Shown: positions 15,881 through 24,971, counted from the stretch's first letter. The stretch is DNA of 64,000 nt from Melghirimyces thermohalophilus (GCF_900102685.1 NZ_FMZA01000002.1:62001-126000), one strand, 5' to 3'. The notes: generated from the sequence alone by a model not told the origin. Program-made: numbers and translations.

Positions 15881-18800
15881 ATGACGATGGAGCGTAAACC
15901 ACCGATACAAAAACGATTACGGGAAAAGATTCTCATTCTGGATGGAGCGATGGGTACCCAGTTGCAGGAGGCGAATCTCTCTCCAGAGGATTTTGGCGGA
16001 GAGGCTTATGACGGGTGCAATGAGTTTCTCAATATCACCCGCCCCGATGTGGTGGATCGGATTCACGATCAGTTTCTGGAAGCCGGTGCCGATGTGATTG
16101 AGACCAACACCTTCGGGGCCACTTCCGTGGTGTTGACCGAATACGGCCTTGAAGACCGGGCGGAAGAGATCAACCGAATCGCGGCAGGATTGGCAGTGGA
16201 GGCGACTCGTCGGCATACCACCCTTGATAAACCCCGGTATGTAGCGGGGGCGCTGGGTCCCACCACCAAAACGCTCTCGGTTACCGGTGGGGTGAACTTC
16301 GATGAGTTAGTGGAAGCGTACCGGGAACAGACCCGGGGGTTGATCGACGGAGGCGTGGACCTGCTCCTGTTGGAGACCTCCCAGGATACATTAAATGTGA
16401 AAGCGGCGGGGATCGGTATCCAGCAGGCTTTTCAGGACCGGGGCCGGAAGCTTCCTCTGATGATCTCCGGCACCATTGAACCGATGGGTACCATGCTGGC
16501 GGGGCAAAATGTGGAAGCCTTCTATCTCTCGATCCAGCACCTGGAGCCGATGACGGTCGGTCTTAACTGCGCCACCGGGCCGGAGTTTATGCGTGACCAT
16601 CTTCGCACCCTCTCATCTCTTGCTCAGTGCGGGATCAGTTGCTATCCCAACGCCGGTCTTCCTGATGAAGACGGTCACTACCATGAGACGCCGCAGGGGC
16701 TGGCGGAAAAAATGGCCGCCTTTGCCGATCGGGGTTGGCTCAATGTGGCCGGAGGTTGCTGCGGCACGACGCCGGAACATATTCGGGCGATTGCGAAGGC
16801 CTTGGAGGGCAAGAAGCCCCGATCCCCTCGAAGCGAACCAGTTGCCGGAGTGGCCGGAATCGAACCGCTTTATCCAGAAGAGGATAATCGACCGATTCTG
16901 GTCGGGGAACGGACCAATGTGATCGGCTCTCGCAAGTTTAAAGGGCTGATCCGAAAGGGGAAGTATGAGGAAGCGTCGGAGATCGCTCGGCGTCAGGTAA
17001 AAGGGGGCGCTCAAGTAATTGATGTCTGCCTGGCTGATCCGGACCGGGAAGAAGGGGAAGATATGGAGCGGTTTCTCCGCTATGCCGTCCATAAGGTAAA
17101 AGTGCCGTTGATGATCGATTCGACGGATAGAGAGGTGATCGAGAGGGCTTTGAAATTTTCCCAAGGGAAAGCCTTGATCAACTCTATCAATTTAGAAGAT
17201 GGGGAGGAACGCTTCCGGGAGGTGGCTCCGCTTCTTCGCCGTTTTGGTGCCGCGGTGGTGGTGGGGACAATCGATGAAGAGGGCATGGCGGTGACCGCAG
17301 ACAGGAAGCTGGAGGTGGCGAAACGATCCTATGAACTGTTGGTCCACCGCTACGGGATTCCGCCGGAGGATTTGATCTTCGATCCCCTTGTCTTTCCTGT
17401 CGGCACGGGAGATACCGCCTACATCGGCTCCGCTCGCGAGACGGTGGAAGGGATTCGACGGATCAAGGAGGCGTTGCCAGCCTGTCGCACGATTCTCGGT
17501 GTTTCCAATGTCTCTTTCGGCCTTCCCCTCGCCGGACGGGAGGTGTTGAATGCCGTCTATCTCTATCATTGCACCCGGGCCGGGCTGGATTATGCCATTG
17601 TCAATACGGAAAAGTTGGAGCGCTACGCTTCCATTCCCGAAGAGGAACGAGAAATGGCGGAACACTTCCTGTTCGGGACCGATTCCGATAACTACGACGA
17701 TTGCTTAACGGAGTTTGCCAACTTTTACCGCGGAAAAGAGAGCACGGTGAAGGAGCCGGTGAAAAATCTGCCCTTGGAGGAACGGCTGGCTCGATATGTG
17801 GTGGAGGGCAGCAAAGATGGTTTGTTCCCTGATCTGGAGGAAGCGCTTAAAAAGAACGACCCCTTGGATATCATCAATGGTCCCTTGATGAAGGGGATGG
17901 ACGAAGTGGGACGCCTCTTTAACGATAACCAATTGATCGTGGCGGAGGTGTTGCAGAGTGCTGAGGTGATGAAAGCTTCTGTCGCCTTCCTAAAGCCTTA
18001 TATGGAGCAAAAGAGCACCGAGACCAAGGGAAAGATCCTGTTGGCCACGGTGAAGGGAGATGTCCACGATATCGGAAAAAACCTGGTGGAGATTATTCTG
18101 TCCAACAACGGTTATGAAGTGATCAACCTGGGAATCAAAGTGCCGCCGGAACAGTTGATCGAAGCTTGTCGGCGGGAGCGGCCGCATATGGTGGGGCTGT
18201 CGGGCTTGTTGGTCAAATCGGCGCAGCAGATGGTGCTGACCGCCCAGGATATGAAAGAAGCCGATCTGGATCTGCCGATTCTGGTGGGGGGAGCGGCCTT
18301 GACGCGAAAGTTTACTCACAACCGGATCGCCTCCCAATACGACGGACCCGTGGTTTACGCCAAAGATGCGATGAACGGTCTCGAACTGGCCAACCGTCTT
18401 CAGAATGCGGAAGAGCGGGAACGGTTGGTGGCCGAGCTGCGCCAGAGCAAGGAGCAGGCCTTGAAGCAGGAGGAGGCAGCCCGTGGGCGGGAAGAGAAGG
18501 GAAAGGGAGCGGCCACCGCTGTCGTCGCCCCTACCTCGAACGTAGACCGGGAAGCGAAGGTGTACACCCCGCCGGATCTGAAGCTCCACGTGTTGCGGGA
18601 TTATCCCATCAGTTACTTGGAGCCTTATATGAACAAACAGATGTTGTATGGCAAGCACATGGGGATCAAGGGGAACGTGGAGCGAATGTTGGCGGAGCAA
18701 GATCCGAAGGCGGTTCAATTGAAAGAGCAGATGGATGATATGGTCGCCGAACTGCGGGAGAGAGGAGAGCTCCGGGCTGACGGCATGTACCGCTTCTTCC

Positions 18801-19360
18801 CGGCTCAGTCGGAGGGGAATTCCATCTATGTTTATGATCCAGATCAACCTGGAGAAAAGGTGCTGGAGACGTTCACTTTTCCCCGGCAGACCCGGGATCC
18901 CTACCTCTGTCTGGCCGATTTCCTGCGCCCCCGGGAATCCGGAGTGATGGACTATGTCGGCTTCCTGGTGGTGAGCGCCGGTTACGGAGTTCGGGAACGG
19001 GCAGAAGCTTGGAAAGAGTCAGGGGATTATCTGCGCTCTCATATGGTGCAGGCCTTCGCTCTGGAGTTGGCCGAATCCTTCGCCGAACGGCTCCACCACA
19101 TGCTCAGGGATGCTTGGGGCTTTCCCGATCCGCCGGAGATGACTATGCAACGTCGCTTCTCCGCTCGTTACCAGGGCGTGCGGGTCTCTTTCGGTTATCC
19201 GGCGTGTCCCGACCTGGAAGATCAGGCAAAGCTGTTTCGCTTAATGCAACCGGAGAAGATCGGGGTGCGGCTGACGGAAGGATTTATGATGGAGCCGGAA
19301 GCATCGGTGTCCGCCATGGTCTTTTCCCACCCTGAAGCCAGATACTTCAACGCGGTTTGA
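15881..19360 (+). CDS. metH: Cobalamin-dependent methionine synthase, full length
   Basis: All four modules are present in the 1159 residues. The homocysteine domain (about 10-310) has zinc cysteines Cys230, Cys293 and Cys294 (GGCCGTTPEH). The methyl-THF (pterin) domain (about 335-600) starts VGERTNVIGS. The B12 cap and binding module (630-870) has GDVHDIGKN, giving the DxHxxG motif with His729 as the base-off cobalt ligand. The C-terminal reactivation domain (about 935-1159) includes FLRPRESGVMDYVG and GYPACPD and binds SAM. It transfers the methyl group of 5-methyl-THF to homocysteine. A Lys/Glu-rich linker (about 845-895) is longer than usual. Transcription is under the upstream SAM riboswitch; yitJ follows 15 bp later. 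Confidence 0.98.
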   Translation: MTMERKPPIQKRLREKILILDGAMGTQLQEANLSPEDFGGEAYDGCNEFLNITRPDVVDRIHDQFLEAGADVIETNTFGATSVVLTEYGLEDRAEEINRIAAGLAVEATRRHTTLDKPRYVAGALGPTTKTLSVTGGVNFDELVEAYREQTRGLIDGGVDLLLLETSQDTLNVKAAGIGIQQAFQDRGRKLPLMISGTIEPMGTMLAGQNVEAFYLSIQHLEPMTVGLNCATGPEFMRDHLRTLSSLAQCGISCYPNAGLPDEDGHYHETPQGLAEKMAAFADRGWLNVAGGCCGTTPEHIRAIAKALEGKKPRSPRSEPVAGVAGIEPLYPEEDNRPILVGERTNVIGSRKFKGLIRKGKYEEASEIARRQVKGGAQVIDVCLADPDREEGEDMERFLRYAVHKVKVPLMIDSTDREVIERALKFSQGKALINSINLEDGEERFREVAPLLRRFGAAVVVGTIDEEGMAVTADRKLEVAKRSYELLVHRYGIPPEDLIFDPLVFPVGTGDTAYIGSARETVEGIRRIKEALPACRTILGVSNVSFGLPLAGREVLNAVYLYHCTRAGLDYAIVNTEKLERYASIPEEEREMAEHFLFGTDSDNYDDCLTEFANFYRGKESTVKEPVKNLPLEERLARYVVEGSKDGLFPDLEEALKKNDPLDIINGPLMKGMDEVGRLFNDNQLIVAEVLQSAEVMKASVAFLKPYMEQKSTETKGKILLATVKGDVHDIGKNLVEIILSNNGYEVINLGIKVPPEQLIEACRRERPHMVGLSGLLVKSAQQMVLTAQDMKEADLDLPILVGGAALTRKFTHNRIASQYDGPVVYAKDAMNGLELANRLQNAEERERLVAELRQSKEQALKQEEAARGREEKGKGAATAVVAPTSNVDREAKVYTPPDLKLHVLRDYPISYLEPYMNKQMLYGKHMGIKGNVERMLAEQDPKAVQLKEQMDDMVAELRERGELRADGMYRFFPAQSEGNSIYVYDPDQPGEKVLETFTFPRQTRDPYLCLADFLRPRESGVMDYVGFLVVSAGYGVRERAEAWKESGDYLRSHMVQAFALELAESFAERLHHMLRDAWGFPDPPEMTMQRRFSARYQGVRVSFGYPACPDLEDQAKLFRLMQPEKIGVRLTEGFMMEPEASVSAMVFSHPEARYFNAV

Positions 19361-19375
19361 GAGAGGAGAAAAAGC

Positions 19376-21244
19376 ATGACAACCCAACCGGATTTGCGGA
19401 CTGCGCTGACTCACTCCCTGCTGGTGGGGGACGGCGCCATGTCCACGTATTTTTATCAGCAGGGCATTCCAGTAGGGATGACGGTGGAAGAGCTCTCCCT
19501 CTCCCAACCGGAATGGGTGGAAGAGGTGCACCGTCACTATCGCCGGGCTGGTGCCGAAGTGTTGGAAACCAACACCTACGGCGCCAATCGTGAGCGACTG
19601 GCCCGTTACGGCCTGGAAGGCAAAGTTAGCCGCATCAACCGGGAGGCGGCGTTGTTGGCGCGACGGGCGGCTGAAGAGGCGGCTTATGTCGTCGGGACCG
19701 TGGGTTCGATCAGCGCCGGCCGGGTTCCCAACTGGTCGCAAGCGGAATATCGGGATCTGTACGAAGAGCAGGCGACGGCTCTTCTGTACGCGGGGGTGGA
19801 CGGGATCATCCTGGAAACCTTTCTCGACCTGGAGGAACTGGTGTTGGCCTTGGAGGCGATCCGTCCGCTGACGGATCTGCCGATCTTGTGTCATGTGGCC
19901 ATGATCGAAGTGGGCCGAATGCGGGACGGCCACAGACTGACAGAAGCTTTTGCTGAGCTGAAGCGAAAAGGAGCCGACGGTGTGGGGCTCAACTGCCGCT
20001 TAGGACCCTTGGAATTGCAACGAGCCCTGGAGAAGACGGTGGTCCCTCCAGGTCTGCTCCTGTCTGCTTTTCCCAACGCGGGCCGATTGGGTTTGACTGA
20101 GGGAGCGTACCAGTACAAATCGACGCCGAAGTATTTTGGCGAACGGGCTTTAGCCTTGCGCCAACAAGGGGTGGGATTGATCGGGGGCTGTTGCGGAACC
20201 ACGCCGGAACACATTCGGGAAGTGTCCAAAGCCTTGCAAGGATTGGCGCCGGTTCCTCGAGTCAACCCGGATCCTGGGGAAGAGAAGGAAGAGGTGCGTC
20301 CCCGTGTGGATGTCCGCACCCGCCCGACGGTGGTAGAAAAAGTACGCCGGGAGACGACGGTGATCGTAGAGTTTGATTCTCCCAAGGATCTGGATGTAAC
20401 GGACTATATCACAGGAGCGAAAGCGCTCCATCAAGCCGGGGTGGATGCGATCACCTTAGCGGATAATTCGATGGCCACCACTCGCATGAGCAACATGGCT
20501 CTCGGTTCGATTATCAAAGAGCGGGTGGGAGTGGAACCGCTGGTTCACATCACTTGCCGGGACCGAAATCTGATCGGGCAGCAGTCCCACCTGATGGGGT
20601 TGGATGCTCTGGGAATCGATCAGATCCTGGTGGTGACCGGTGACCCGACGCGGATTGGGGATTTGCCTGGAGCCAGCTCCATCTATGATGTGAATTCCTT
20701 TGACCTGATCCGCATGGTGAAGCAGCTGAACGACGGCATCTCCTTTTCCGGAAAACCGTTGAAACAGCGGGCCCGGTTTACTGTGGGGGCCGCCTTCAAC
20801 CCCAACGTATCCCGGATGGAAGTGGCAATTCGGCGGCTGGAGAAAAAAGTGGCGGCAGGAGCGGATTTTATCATGACCCAACCGGTTTACGATGGAGAGG
20901 GAATGGAAAAGGTTTATGAAGCGACTCGGGACCTCTCCATTCCCGTTTTCATCGGTGTCATGCCCTTAACCAGCCACCGGAACGCCTTGTTTCTTCACAA
21001 TGAACTGCCGGGGGTAAAGATCCCCGATGCAGTCATGAGTCGAATGGATGGACTGACAGGGAGCGATGGGCGTCGGGTCGGGGTGGAACTGGCCCAAGAA
21101 CTGCTGGATGAGGCCTTGCGGTATTTTTCCGGGATCTATCTGATCACACCCTTTCATTATTGGGAAATGACCGCCGAGCTGACCCGATTTATCCGGAAAT
21201 GGCAAGAACGGAGTCCATCGATTGCTGCCGGCAGGTCACAATAG
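19376..21244 (+). CDS. yitJ: Bifunctional homocysteine S-methyltransferase / methylenetetrahydrofolate reductase
   Basis: A 622-residue fusion. Residues 1-300 form a homocysteine methyltransferase domain with the zinc motif VGLNCRLGP and GGCCGTTPEH. Residues about 330-610 form a MetF-type flavin domain: VIVEFDSPKDLDVTDYITGA, DNSMATTRMSN, ILVVTGDP, NPNVSRMEVAIRRLEKKVAAGADFIMTQPVY and FIGVMPL. The reductase makes 5-methyl-THF from 5,10-methylene-THF, the methyl donor used by MetH and possibly by its own N-terminal domain. GAGAGGAG precedes the ATG. It is the second gene of the riboswitch-controlled operon and is followed by a strong terminator. Confidence 0.96.
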   Translation: MTTQPDLRTALTHSLLVGDGAMSTYFYQQGIPVGMTVEELSLSQPEWVEEVHRHYRRAGAEVLETNTYGANRERLARYGLEGKVSRINREAALLARRAAEEAAYVVGTVGSISAGRVPNWSQAEYRDLYEEQATALLYAGVDGIILETFLDLEELVLALEAIRPLTDLPILCHVAMIEVGRMRDGHRLTEAFAELKRKGADGVGLNCRLGPLELQRALEKTVVPPGLLLSAFPNAGRLGLTEGAYQYKSTPKYFGERALALRQQGVGLIGGCCGTTPEHIREVSKALQGLAPVPRVNPDPGEEKEEVRPRVDVRTRPTVVEKVRRETTVIVEFDSPKDLDVTDYITGAKALHQAGVDAITLADNSMATTRMSNMALGSIIKERVGVEPLVHITCRDRNLIGQQSHLMGLDALGIDQILVVTGDPTRIGDLPGASSIYDVNSFDLIRMVKQLNDGISFSGKPLKQRARFTVGAAFNPNVSRMEVAIRRLEKKVAAGADFIMTQPVYDGEGMEKVYEATRDLSIPVFIGVMPLTSHRNALFLHNELPGVKIPDAVMSRMDGLTGSDGRRVGVELAQELLDEALRYFSGIYLITPFHYWEMTAELTRFIRKWQERSPSIAAGRSQ

Positions 21245-21249
21245 AAAAG

Positions 21250-21284
21250 ACCCCTTCCTCAATCTGTATGAGGAAGGGGTTTTT
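21250..21284 (+). terminator. Intrinsic terminator of metH-yitJ
   Basis: ACCCCTTCCTCA / TGAGGAAGGGGT hairpin followed by TTTT, directly after the yitJ stop. Confidence 0.9.
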
Positions 21285-21358
21285 ACCTGTACAAAGGATC
21301 CGTTTTTGTAGTATATCTTGGATGGACTGAAAACTTGATCGCAGAGGGGAGGGCCCCA

Positions 21359-21532
21359 ATGTCTTACGCCGGTTTGCTCAATGTCAATGTGTTGCTATTT
21401 TTTATGATGGTGATTTGTGTCATTCTGATGGTTCTGTACATCCGTGAGCGGGGAAAAAACAAATTGTTACACGGTTCTCCGAGCGAGGGGGATGCAAAAA
21501 AAGGATCCGACCACCGGGAGAATACCGGGTGA
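21359..21532 (+). CDS. Small single-pass membrane protein
   Basis: ATG at 21359 follows GGGGAGGG; the longer in-frame start at 21335 has no ribosome site. The 57-residue product has one helix (VNVLLFFMMVICVILMVLYI) followed by a basic stretch and a charged hydrophilic tail. Such proteins often sit in the membrane with the tail inside. Family not recognised. Confidence 0.6.
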   Translation: MSYAGLLNVNVLLFFMMVICVILMVLYIRERGKNKLLHGSPSEGDAKKGSDHRENTG

Positions 21533-21553
21533 TCGGGTTTTCACCTGTGATGC

Positions 21554-21727
21554 TCAGCAGGGTGCCCAATGTTTGGGTGGCATGTGATGGTGGTGATGGG
21601 GATAGATCGGTACCGGCACCATAATCACCATCTGTTGCATGGACGGTTGCATCGGGTGCGGTGACGGCGGCATCATAGGTGGTTGCATGGGAGGCATCGG
21701 CATTTGAGGGGGGCGATGTTCAGCCAT
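21554..21727 (-). CDS. Met/Pro/His-rich small protein
   Basis: ATG at 21727 lies 10 nt after AAAGGAG. The 57-residue product is mostly Met and Pro in its first half (PPQMPMPPMQPPMMPPSPHP), then IMVPVPIYPHHHHHMPPKHW. Methionine-rich and five-histidine tracts are typical of metal-binding or coat-forming peptides; sporulating bacteria encode similar small coat proteins. Function is inference from composition. Genes on both sides are on the plus strand. Confidence 0.55.
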   Translation of the reverse strand: MAEHRPPQMPMPPMQPPMMPPSPHPMQPSMQQMVIMVPVPIYPHHHHHMPPKHWAPC

Positions 21728-21947
21728 GATACATTCACTCCTTTGCCTGTTTTGACTGGACACACTGCATCCTATGTCCGGCCGGAGGCAGTCGTACCGG
21801 ATTAAGCCGCCTATATTTTTTCTTTTTGCACAAAGTGCTTCGGGGAAAGGGAAGATTGTCCTTGGTCACAACCTCCGAAATGCGATACAATATAAGAAGA
21901 TGTTTATTTGATACGGCCCCCCTAAGGGTTTGGAGGGATAAATACCT

Positions 21948-22913
21948 ATGGATGTGTTGCGAATTACCCCCCGGGGTTATTGTTACGGCGTTGTAGATGC
22001 CATGGTGCTGGCCCGTCAAGCGGCCAAAAACTTGGATCTGCCCCGCCCGATCTATATTTTGGGAATGATCGTCCACAACCAGCATGTGGTGGAAGCCTTT
22101 GAGGAGGAAGGCATCATCACATTGGATGGAAAGAACCGGCTGGACTTGTTGGAAAATATAGATGAGGGAACGGTGATTTTCACCGCCCACGGTGTCTCCC
22201 CTGAAGTGCGGAGGAAGGCCCGGGAGAAAGGGCTGACGGTGGTGGATGCAACCTGTCCCGATGTGACCCGGACCCATGATTTGATTCGGGAAAAAGTGGC
22301 TGAAGGGTATGAGGTGGTCTATATCGGTAAAAAAGGCCACCCCGAACCGGAAGGGGCGGTGGGCGTCGCACCGGAGCATGTTCATCTGGTGGAGACGGAG
22401 GCCGATGTGGACGCCCTCGATATCCAATCGGATCAAGTGATCGTCACCAACCAGACCACCATGAGTCAATGGGATACCCGCAACCTGATGAACCGGGTCA
22501 AAGAGAAAATTCCCCAGGTGGAGATCGTCAACGAGATCTGCCTCGCCACCCAAGAGCGGCAGGAAGCGGTGGCCGAGCAGGCCAAAAAGACGGAAATGGT
22601 GATTGTTGTCGGGGATCCCCGGAGTAACAACTCCCGTCGCCTCGCCCAGGTTTCGGAAGAAGTCGCCGGAGTGGAAGCCCATCGGGTGAGCGATGTGACG
22701 GAAATCGATAAGGAATGGTTAAAAGGGAAAAGTTACGTCGGAGTGACAGCAGGGGCGTCGACTCCGACGCCGATCACGCGGGAAGTGATCAAGTTTCTCG
22801 AGCAGTTTGATGAGAATGATCCATCAACCTGGAATCCGGAACGGACGGTCAAAAAAGACAAGTTGCTTCCTCCGTTGCGTAAAAAACGTACGGTGAAGCG
22901 TCGGGTCAACTGA
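21948..22913 (+). CDS. ispH: 4-hydroxy-3-methylbut-2-enyl diphosphate reductase
   Basis: The last enzyme of the non-mevalonate isoprenoid pathway, converting HMBPP to IPP and DMAPP. The three Fe-S ligands are Cys12 (GYCYGV), Cys103 (DATCPDV) and Cys198 (NEICLAT). Substrate histidines lie in HNQHV, TAHGV and GHPEPEG, the last also holding the catalytic Glu133. [13 protein letters not shown] and the C-terminal [10 protein letters not shown] complete the family pattern. The 321-residue length includes a basic C-terminal tail longer than in E. coli. Likely cytosolic; single-gene unit with its own terminator. Confidence 0.97.
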   Translation: MDVLRITPRGYCYGVVDAMVLARQAAKNLDLPRPIYILGMIVHNQHVVEAFEEEGIITLDGKNRLDLLENIDEGTVIFTAHGVSPEVRRKAREKGLTVVDATCPDVTRTHDLIREKVAEGYEVVYIGKKGHPEPEGAVGVAPEHVHLVETEADVDALDIQSDQVIVTNQTTMSQWDTRNLMNRVKEKIPQVEIVNEICLATQERQEAVAEQAKKTEMVIVVGDPRSNNSRRLAQVSEEVAGVEAHRVSDVTEIDKEWLKGKSYVGVTAGASTPTPITREVIKFLEQFDENDPSTWNPERTVKKDKLLPPLRKKRTVKRRVN

Positions 22914-22916
22914 TAA

Positions 22917-22943
22917 AACCGCGGCATGTGCCGCGGTTTTTTT
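22917..22943 (+). terminator. Intrinsic terminator of ispH
   Basis: AACCGCGGCA / TGCCGCGGTT hairpin, 2-nt loop, then a T run. Confidence 0.9.
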
Positions 22944-22971
22944 CATACGAGTCTGCTTCGGCAATTTTCTG

Positions 22972-23157
22972 TCAAATGATCGGGGGTTGTTGTCTCCGTT
23001 CTCGGCGGGAAATGTAGGAATAACACTGGTTCATCGATCCCCTAAATTCCACACGATGGTCTTTTTTCAGCGGGTTGTACCACTGAAAATACTGATCCTC
23101 GTGCAGAATCGAAAGGGGATACTTTTCTGAATCTTGGATGACATAATACATCCGCAC
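22972..23157 (-). CDS. Small protein of unknown function
   Basis: GTG at 23157 (or ATG at 23151) follows TAGGAGG. The product of about 60 residues starts MYYVIQDSEKYPLSILHEDQ and is rich in Tyr, Arg and Gln, ending SRRERRQQPPII. It contains one Cys and no membrane helix. I do not recognise it; the good ribosome site makes it a probable gene. Confidence 0.5.
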   Translation of the reverse strand: MRMYYVIQDSEKYPLSILHEDQYFQWYNPLKKDHRVEFRGSMNQCYSYISRRERRQQPPII

Positions 23158-23220
23158 AGCACCTCCTACTCGTAGTATGGTCGAAATCTTTTACATATAA
23201 TCATTCTTTACCGCTTACTA

Positions 23221-23252
23221 AAAAAGCACCGTTCCTCGATTGGAGCGGTGCT
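23221..23252 (-). terminator. Intrinsic terminator (minus strand)
   Basis: AGCACCGCTCCA / TGGAACGGTGCT-type hairpin, read on the minus strand and followed by a T run. It ends the TPR gene. Confidence 0.75.
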
Positions 23253-23255
23253 AGT

Positions 23256-23951
23256 TTATTTTGGTTTTTTCGGGGAAGGGAGCAGACCGAGACGGAAGCT
23301 GGAACGGAGCGCCCAGGCTCGCTCGGAGCGTTTTTTGTATTTGGGGAGGGAGCGGTAGATCTCGATCGCTTCCTGAAAGGCTTCCCGACTTTTTTCTGTT
23401 TGGCCCAACGCCTGATACACCCGGCCGAGCTGATAGTAAGCTTCACTGGAGGAAGAATTGATCCCGCCGAATTGCTCCAGGTAAGCGAGCGCCTTTTTCC
23501 GGTCCCGGTCGCTGAAGGCTTCCCCCAGTCGGAGGTAGGGATCGCCGTAATGCACACGGGGATCCGTTTGCAACGCCTCCCGCAACAGCTTTTCCCCTTC
23601 TTCCAAGTGGCCCAACTTCAGATGACAAAGGCCCATATCTGCCTTCACATCAGCAGACTCCGGCATCGATTCCCGAACCTGGTCAAAATGGGCGAGCGCC
23701 TTCCGGTACTGCTTTTTCTCCATGTACAGGTGGGCTAACTCCCGTCTGTCCGAGGTATGGTGGGGGTTCAGGTGGAGGGACTGTTTCAGCTTGCGGATCT
23801 GTCGATTTCGTTGAATGGGACGTGTGAGGCTGGGAAAGATGCCGACAAAACGGCGATCCAAGATATAAAAAAGGACCAAAAGGATGAGCAATGCGATCAG
23901 CGGATTCCCTAACACGTACCACAACAAGGAAAAAATAAAAATTTTACCCAA
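23256..23951 (-). CDS. Membrane-anchored TPR-repeat protein
   Basis: TTG at 23951 lies 7 nt after AAGGAGGG; a nearby ATG is out of frame. The N-terminus is one membrane helix (residues 5-30, LLWYVLGNPLIALLILLVLFYIL) and a basic segment. Then come four helical repeats of the TPR type, each about 34 residues (RRELAHLYMEKKQYRKALAHFDQ; ADMGLCHLKLGHLEEGEKLLREAL; LRLGEAFSDRDRKKALAYLEQ; YYQLGRVYQALGQTEKSREAFQEAIE). TPRs mediate protein-protein contacts; the partner is unknown. Soluble part faces the cytosol by the positive-inside rule. Confidence 0.75.
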   Translation of the reverse strand: MGKIFIFSLLWYVLGNPLIALLILLVLFYILDRRFVGIFPSLTRPIQRNRQIRKLKQSLHLNPHHTSDRRELAHLYMEKKQYRKALAHFDQVRESMPESADVKADMGLCHLKLGHLEEGEKLLREALQTDPRVHYGDPYLRLGEAFSDRDRKKALAYLEQFGGINSSSSEAYYQLGRVYQALGQTEKSREAFQEAIEIYRSLPKYKKRSERAWALRSSFRLGLLPSPKKPK

Positions 23952-24006
23952 CCCATTCCCTCCTTACAACGTAAAAGAGCTCGCAAGTGATCGAAGGGCG
24001 GGCTGG

Positions 24007-24351
24007 TTATCCATCCTCTTCCTGAGGGCGCTCCAACCAAGCTTCCGCCCAATTTTGCACTTCGTCCATGGCCGGCTTTAACGCCTTCCCTTTTTCGGTC
24101 AGTGCATATTCGATCCGGACGGGCGTCTCCGGGTAAATCTTCCGAGTTACAATACCGGTCGCTTCCAGTTCTTTGAATCGTTCGGCTAGCATTTTATCAC
24201 TCATGGCTGGGATGTACGTGGAAATCTCTTTAAAACGCTTCGGCCCCTCCAACAGAACGCGGATAATCAGGCCGGTCCAACGTTTTCCCAGCAGTTCAAA
24301 GGCAAATTCGAATTTGGGGCACAGCTTTTGATTCGGTTCATGATTCGCCAT
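24007..24351 (-). CDS. HxlR-family (MarR-type fold) transcriptional regulator
   Basis: A 114-residue winged-helix protein with family signatures: LLGKRWTGLIIRVLLEGPKRFKEISTYIPAMSDKMLAERFKELEATGIVTRKIY and PVRIEYALTEKGKAL. A single Cys at position 11, just before the first helix, matches the N-terminal redox-sensing cysteine of YodB/CatR-type HxlR repressors, which respond to quinones and diamide. It is transcribed away from a DoxX gene with direct-repeat operators between them. In B. subtilis, YodB and CatR control catDE, and CatD is DoxX-like, so this pair is probably a quinone or electrophile response unit (inference). Confidence 0.88.
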   Translation of the reverse strand: MANHEPNQKLCPKFEFAFELLGKRWTGLIIRVLLEGPKRFKEISTYIPAMSDKMLAERFKELEATGIVTRKIYPETPVRIEYALTEKGKALKPAMDEVQNWAEAWLERPQEEDG

Positions 24352-24388
24352 TTGCGACCCCTCCTAATCCCTATTTTACCATATGTAC

Positions 24389-24444
24389 TTGACAAAAGTA
24401 AGTGAGTGTTTTACATTACAAACCAAAAGTAAGTAAGTGATTTA
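24389..24444 (+). promoter_or_regulatory. doxX promoter with tandem HxlR-type operators
   Basis: TTGACA (24389-24394) and TACATT (24412-24417) are 17 nt apart. Two near-identical direct repeats, AAAAGTAAGTGAGTG (from 24394) and AAAAGTAAGTAAGTG (from 24425), start 31 bp apart, about three helical turns. The first covers the spacer between -35 and -10, so bound repressor would block RNA polymerase. Confidence 0.7.
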
Positions 24445-24485
24445 TGTTTAGTTACATTTTAATTGATAGTAGAAGGAGTGTCATC

Positions 24486-24872
24486 ATGGCCGATTTGGGT
24501 TTATTGATAATTCGTCTGATGTTTGGCCTGACCATGGCCGGACACGGTGCACAGAAATTGTTTGGTTGGTTTGGAGGTCACGGATTGAAAGGAACTGCGG
24601 GTTTCTTTGAATCCATCGGCATCCGCCCCGGCAAGATGATGGCTCTGCTGGCGGGGTTGGCGGAGTTGGTCGGCGGTTTGCTATTTGCTGTCGGCGCCTG
24701 GATTCCCGTCGCCTCGTTCCTGTTTATCGTTACCATGTTGGTGGCGATCGTCAAGGTCCACGGTAAAAACGGGTACTGGGCAACCGAAGGCGGAATCGAG
24801 TACAACGTCGCTTACATCGCTGTTGCCATCGGCCTCACCCTGACTGGACCGGGAGCATACAGTCTGTTTTAA
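24486..24872 (+). CDS. DoxX-family membrane protein (CatD-like)
   Basis: ATG at 24486 follows AAGGAGTG; upstream in-frame starts overlap the operators. The 128-residue protein has four membrane helices and the DoxX/DoxD pattern: LIIRLMFGLTMAGHGAQKLFGWFGG, GFFESIGIRPGKMMALLAGLAELVGGLLFAVGAW and VHGKNGYW. DoxX proteins act in quinone-linked or thiol redox protection; B. subtilis CatD works with the dioxygenase CatE. No dioxygenase follows here. It is probably repressed by the divergent HxlR protein. Confidence 0.88.
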   Translation: MADLGLLIIRLMFGLTMAGHGAQKLFGWFGGHGLKGTAGFFESIGIRPGKMMALLAGLAELVGGLLFAVGAWIPVASFLFIVTMLVAIVKVHGKNGYWATEGGIEYNVAYIAVAIGLTLTGPGAYSLF

Positions 24873-24884
24873 GCAAATACCACG

Positions 24885-24917
24885 AACCGTGGCCAATTGA
24901 GGGCCGCGGTTTTTTTG
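24885..24917 (+). terminator. Intrinsic terminator after doxX
   Basis: AACCGTGGCC / GGCCGCGGTT hairpin with a 7-nt loop followed by six T. Confidence 0.85.
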
Positions 24918-24971
24918 TCGCAGGAAACGATTCGGTTTTCGGCGAAGAAAGAGCGGGAAGGAGGGGGAGCA

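Noticed and set aside
17990-18847. 285-codon open frame on the minus strand inside metH
   Set aside because: Opposite-strand shadow of a clear metH reading frame; composition is His/Leu/Arg-rich and no ribosome site is present.
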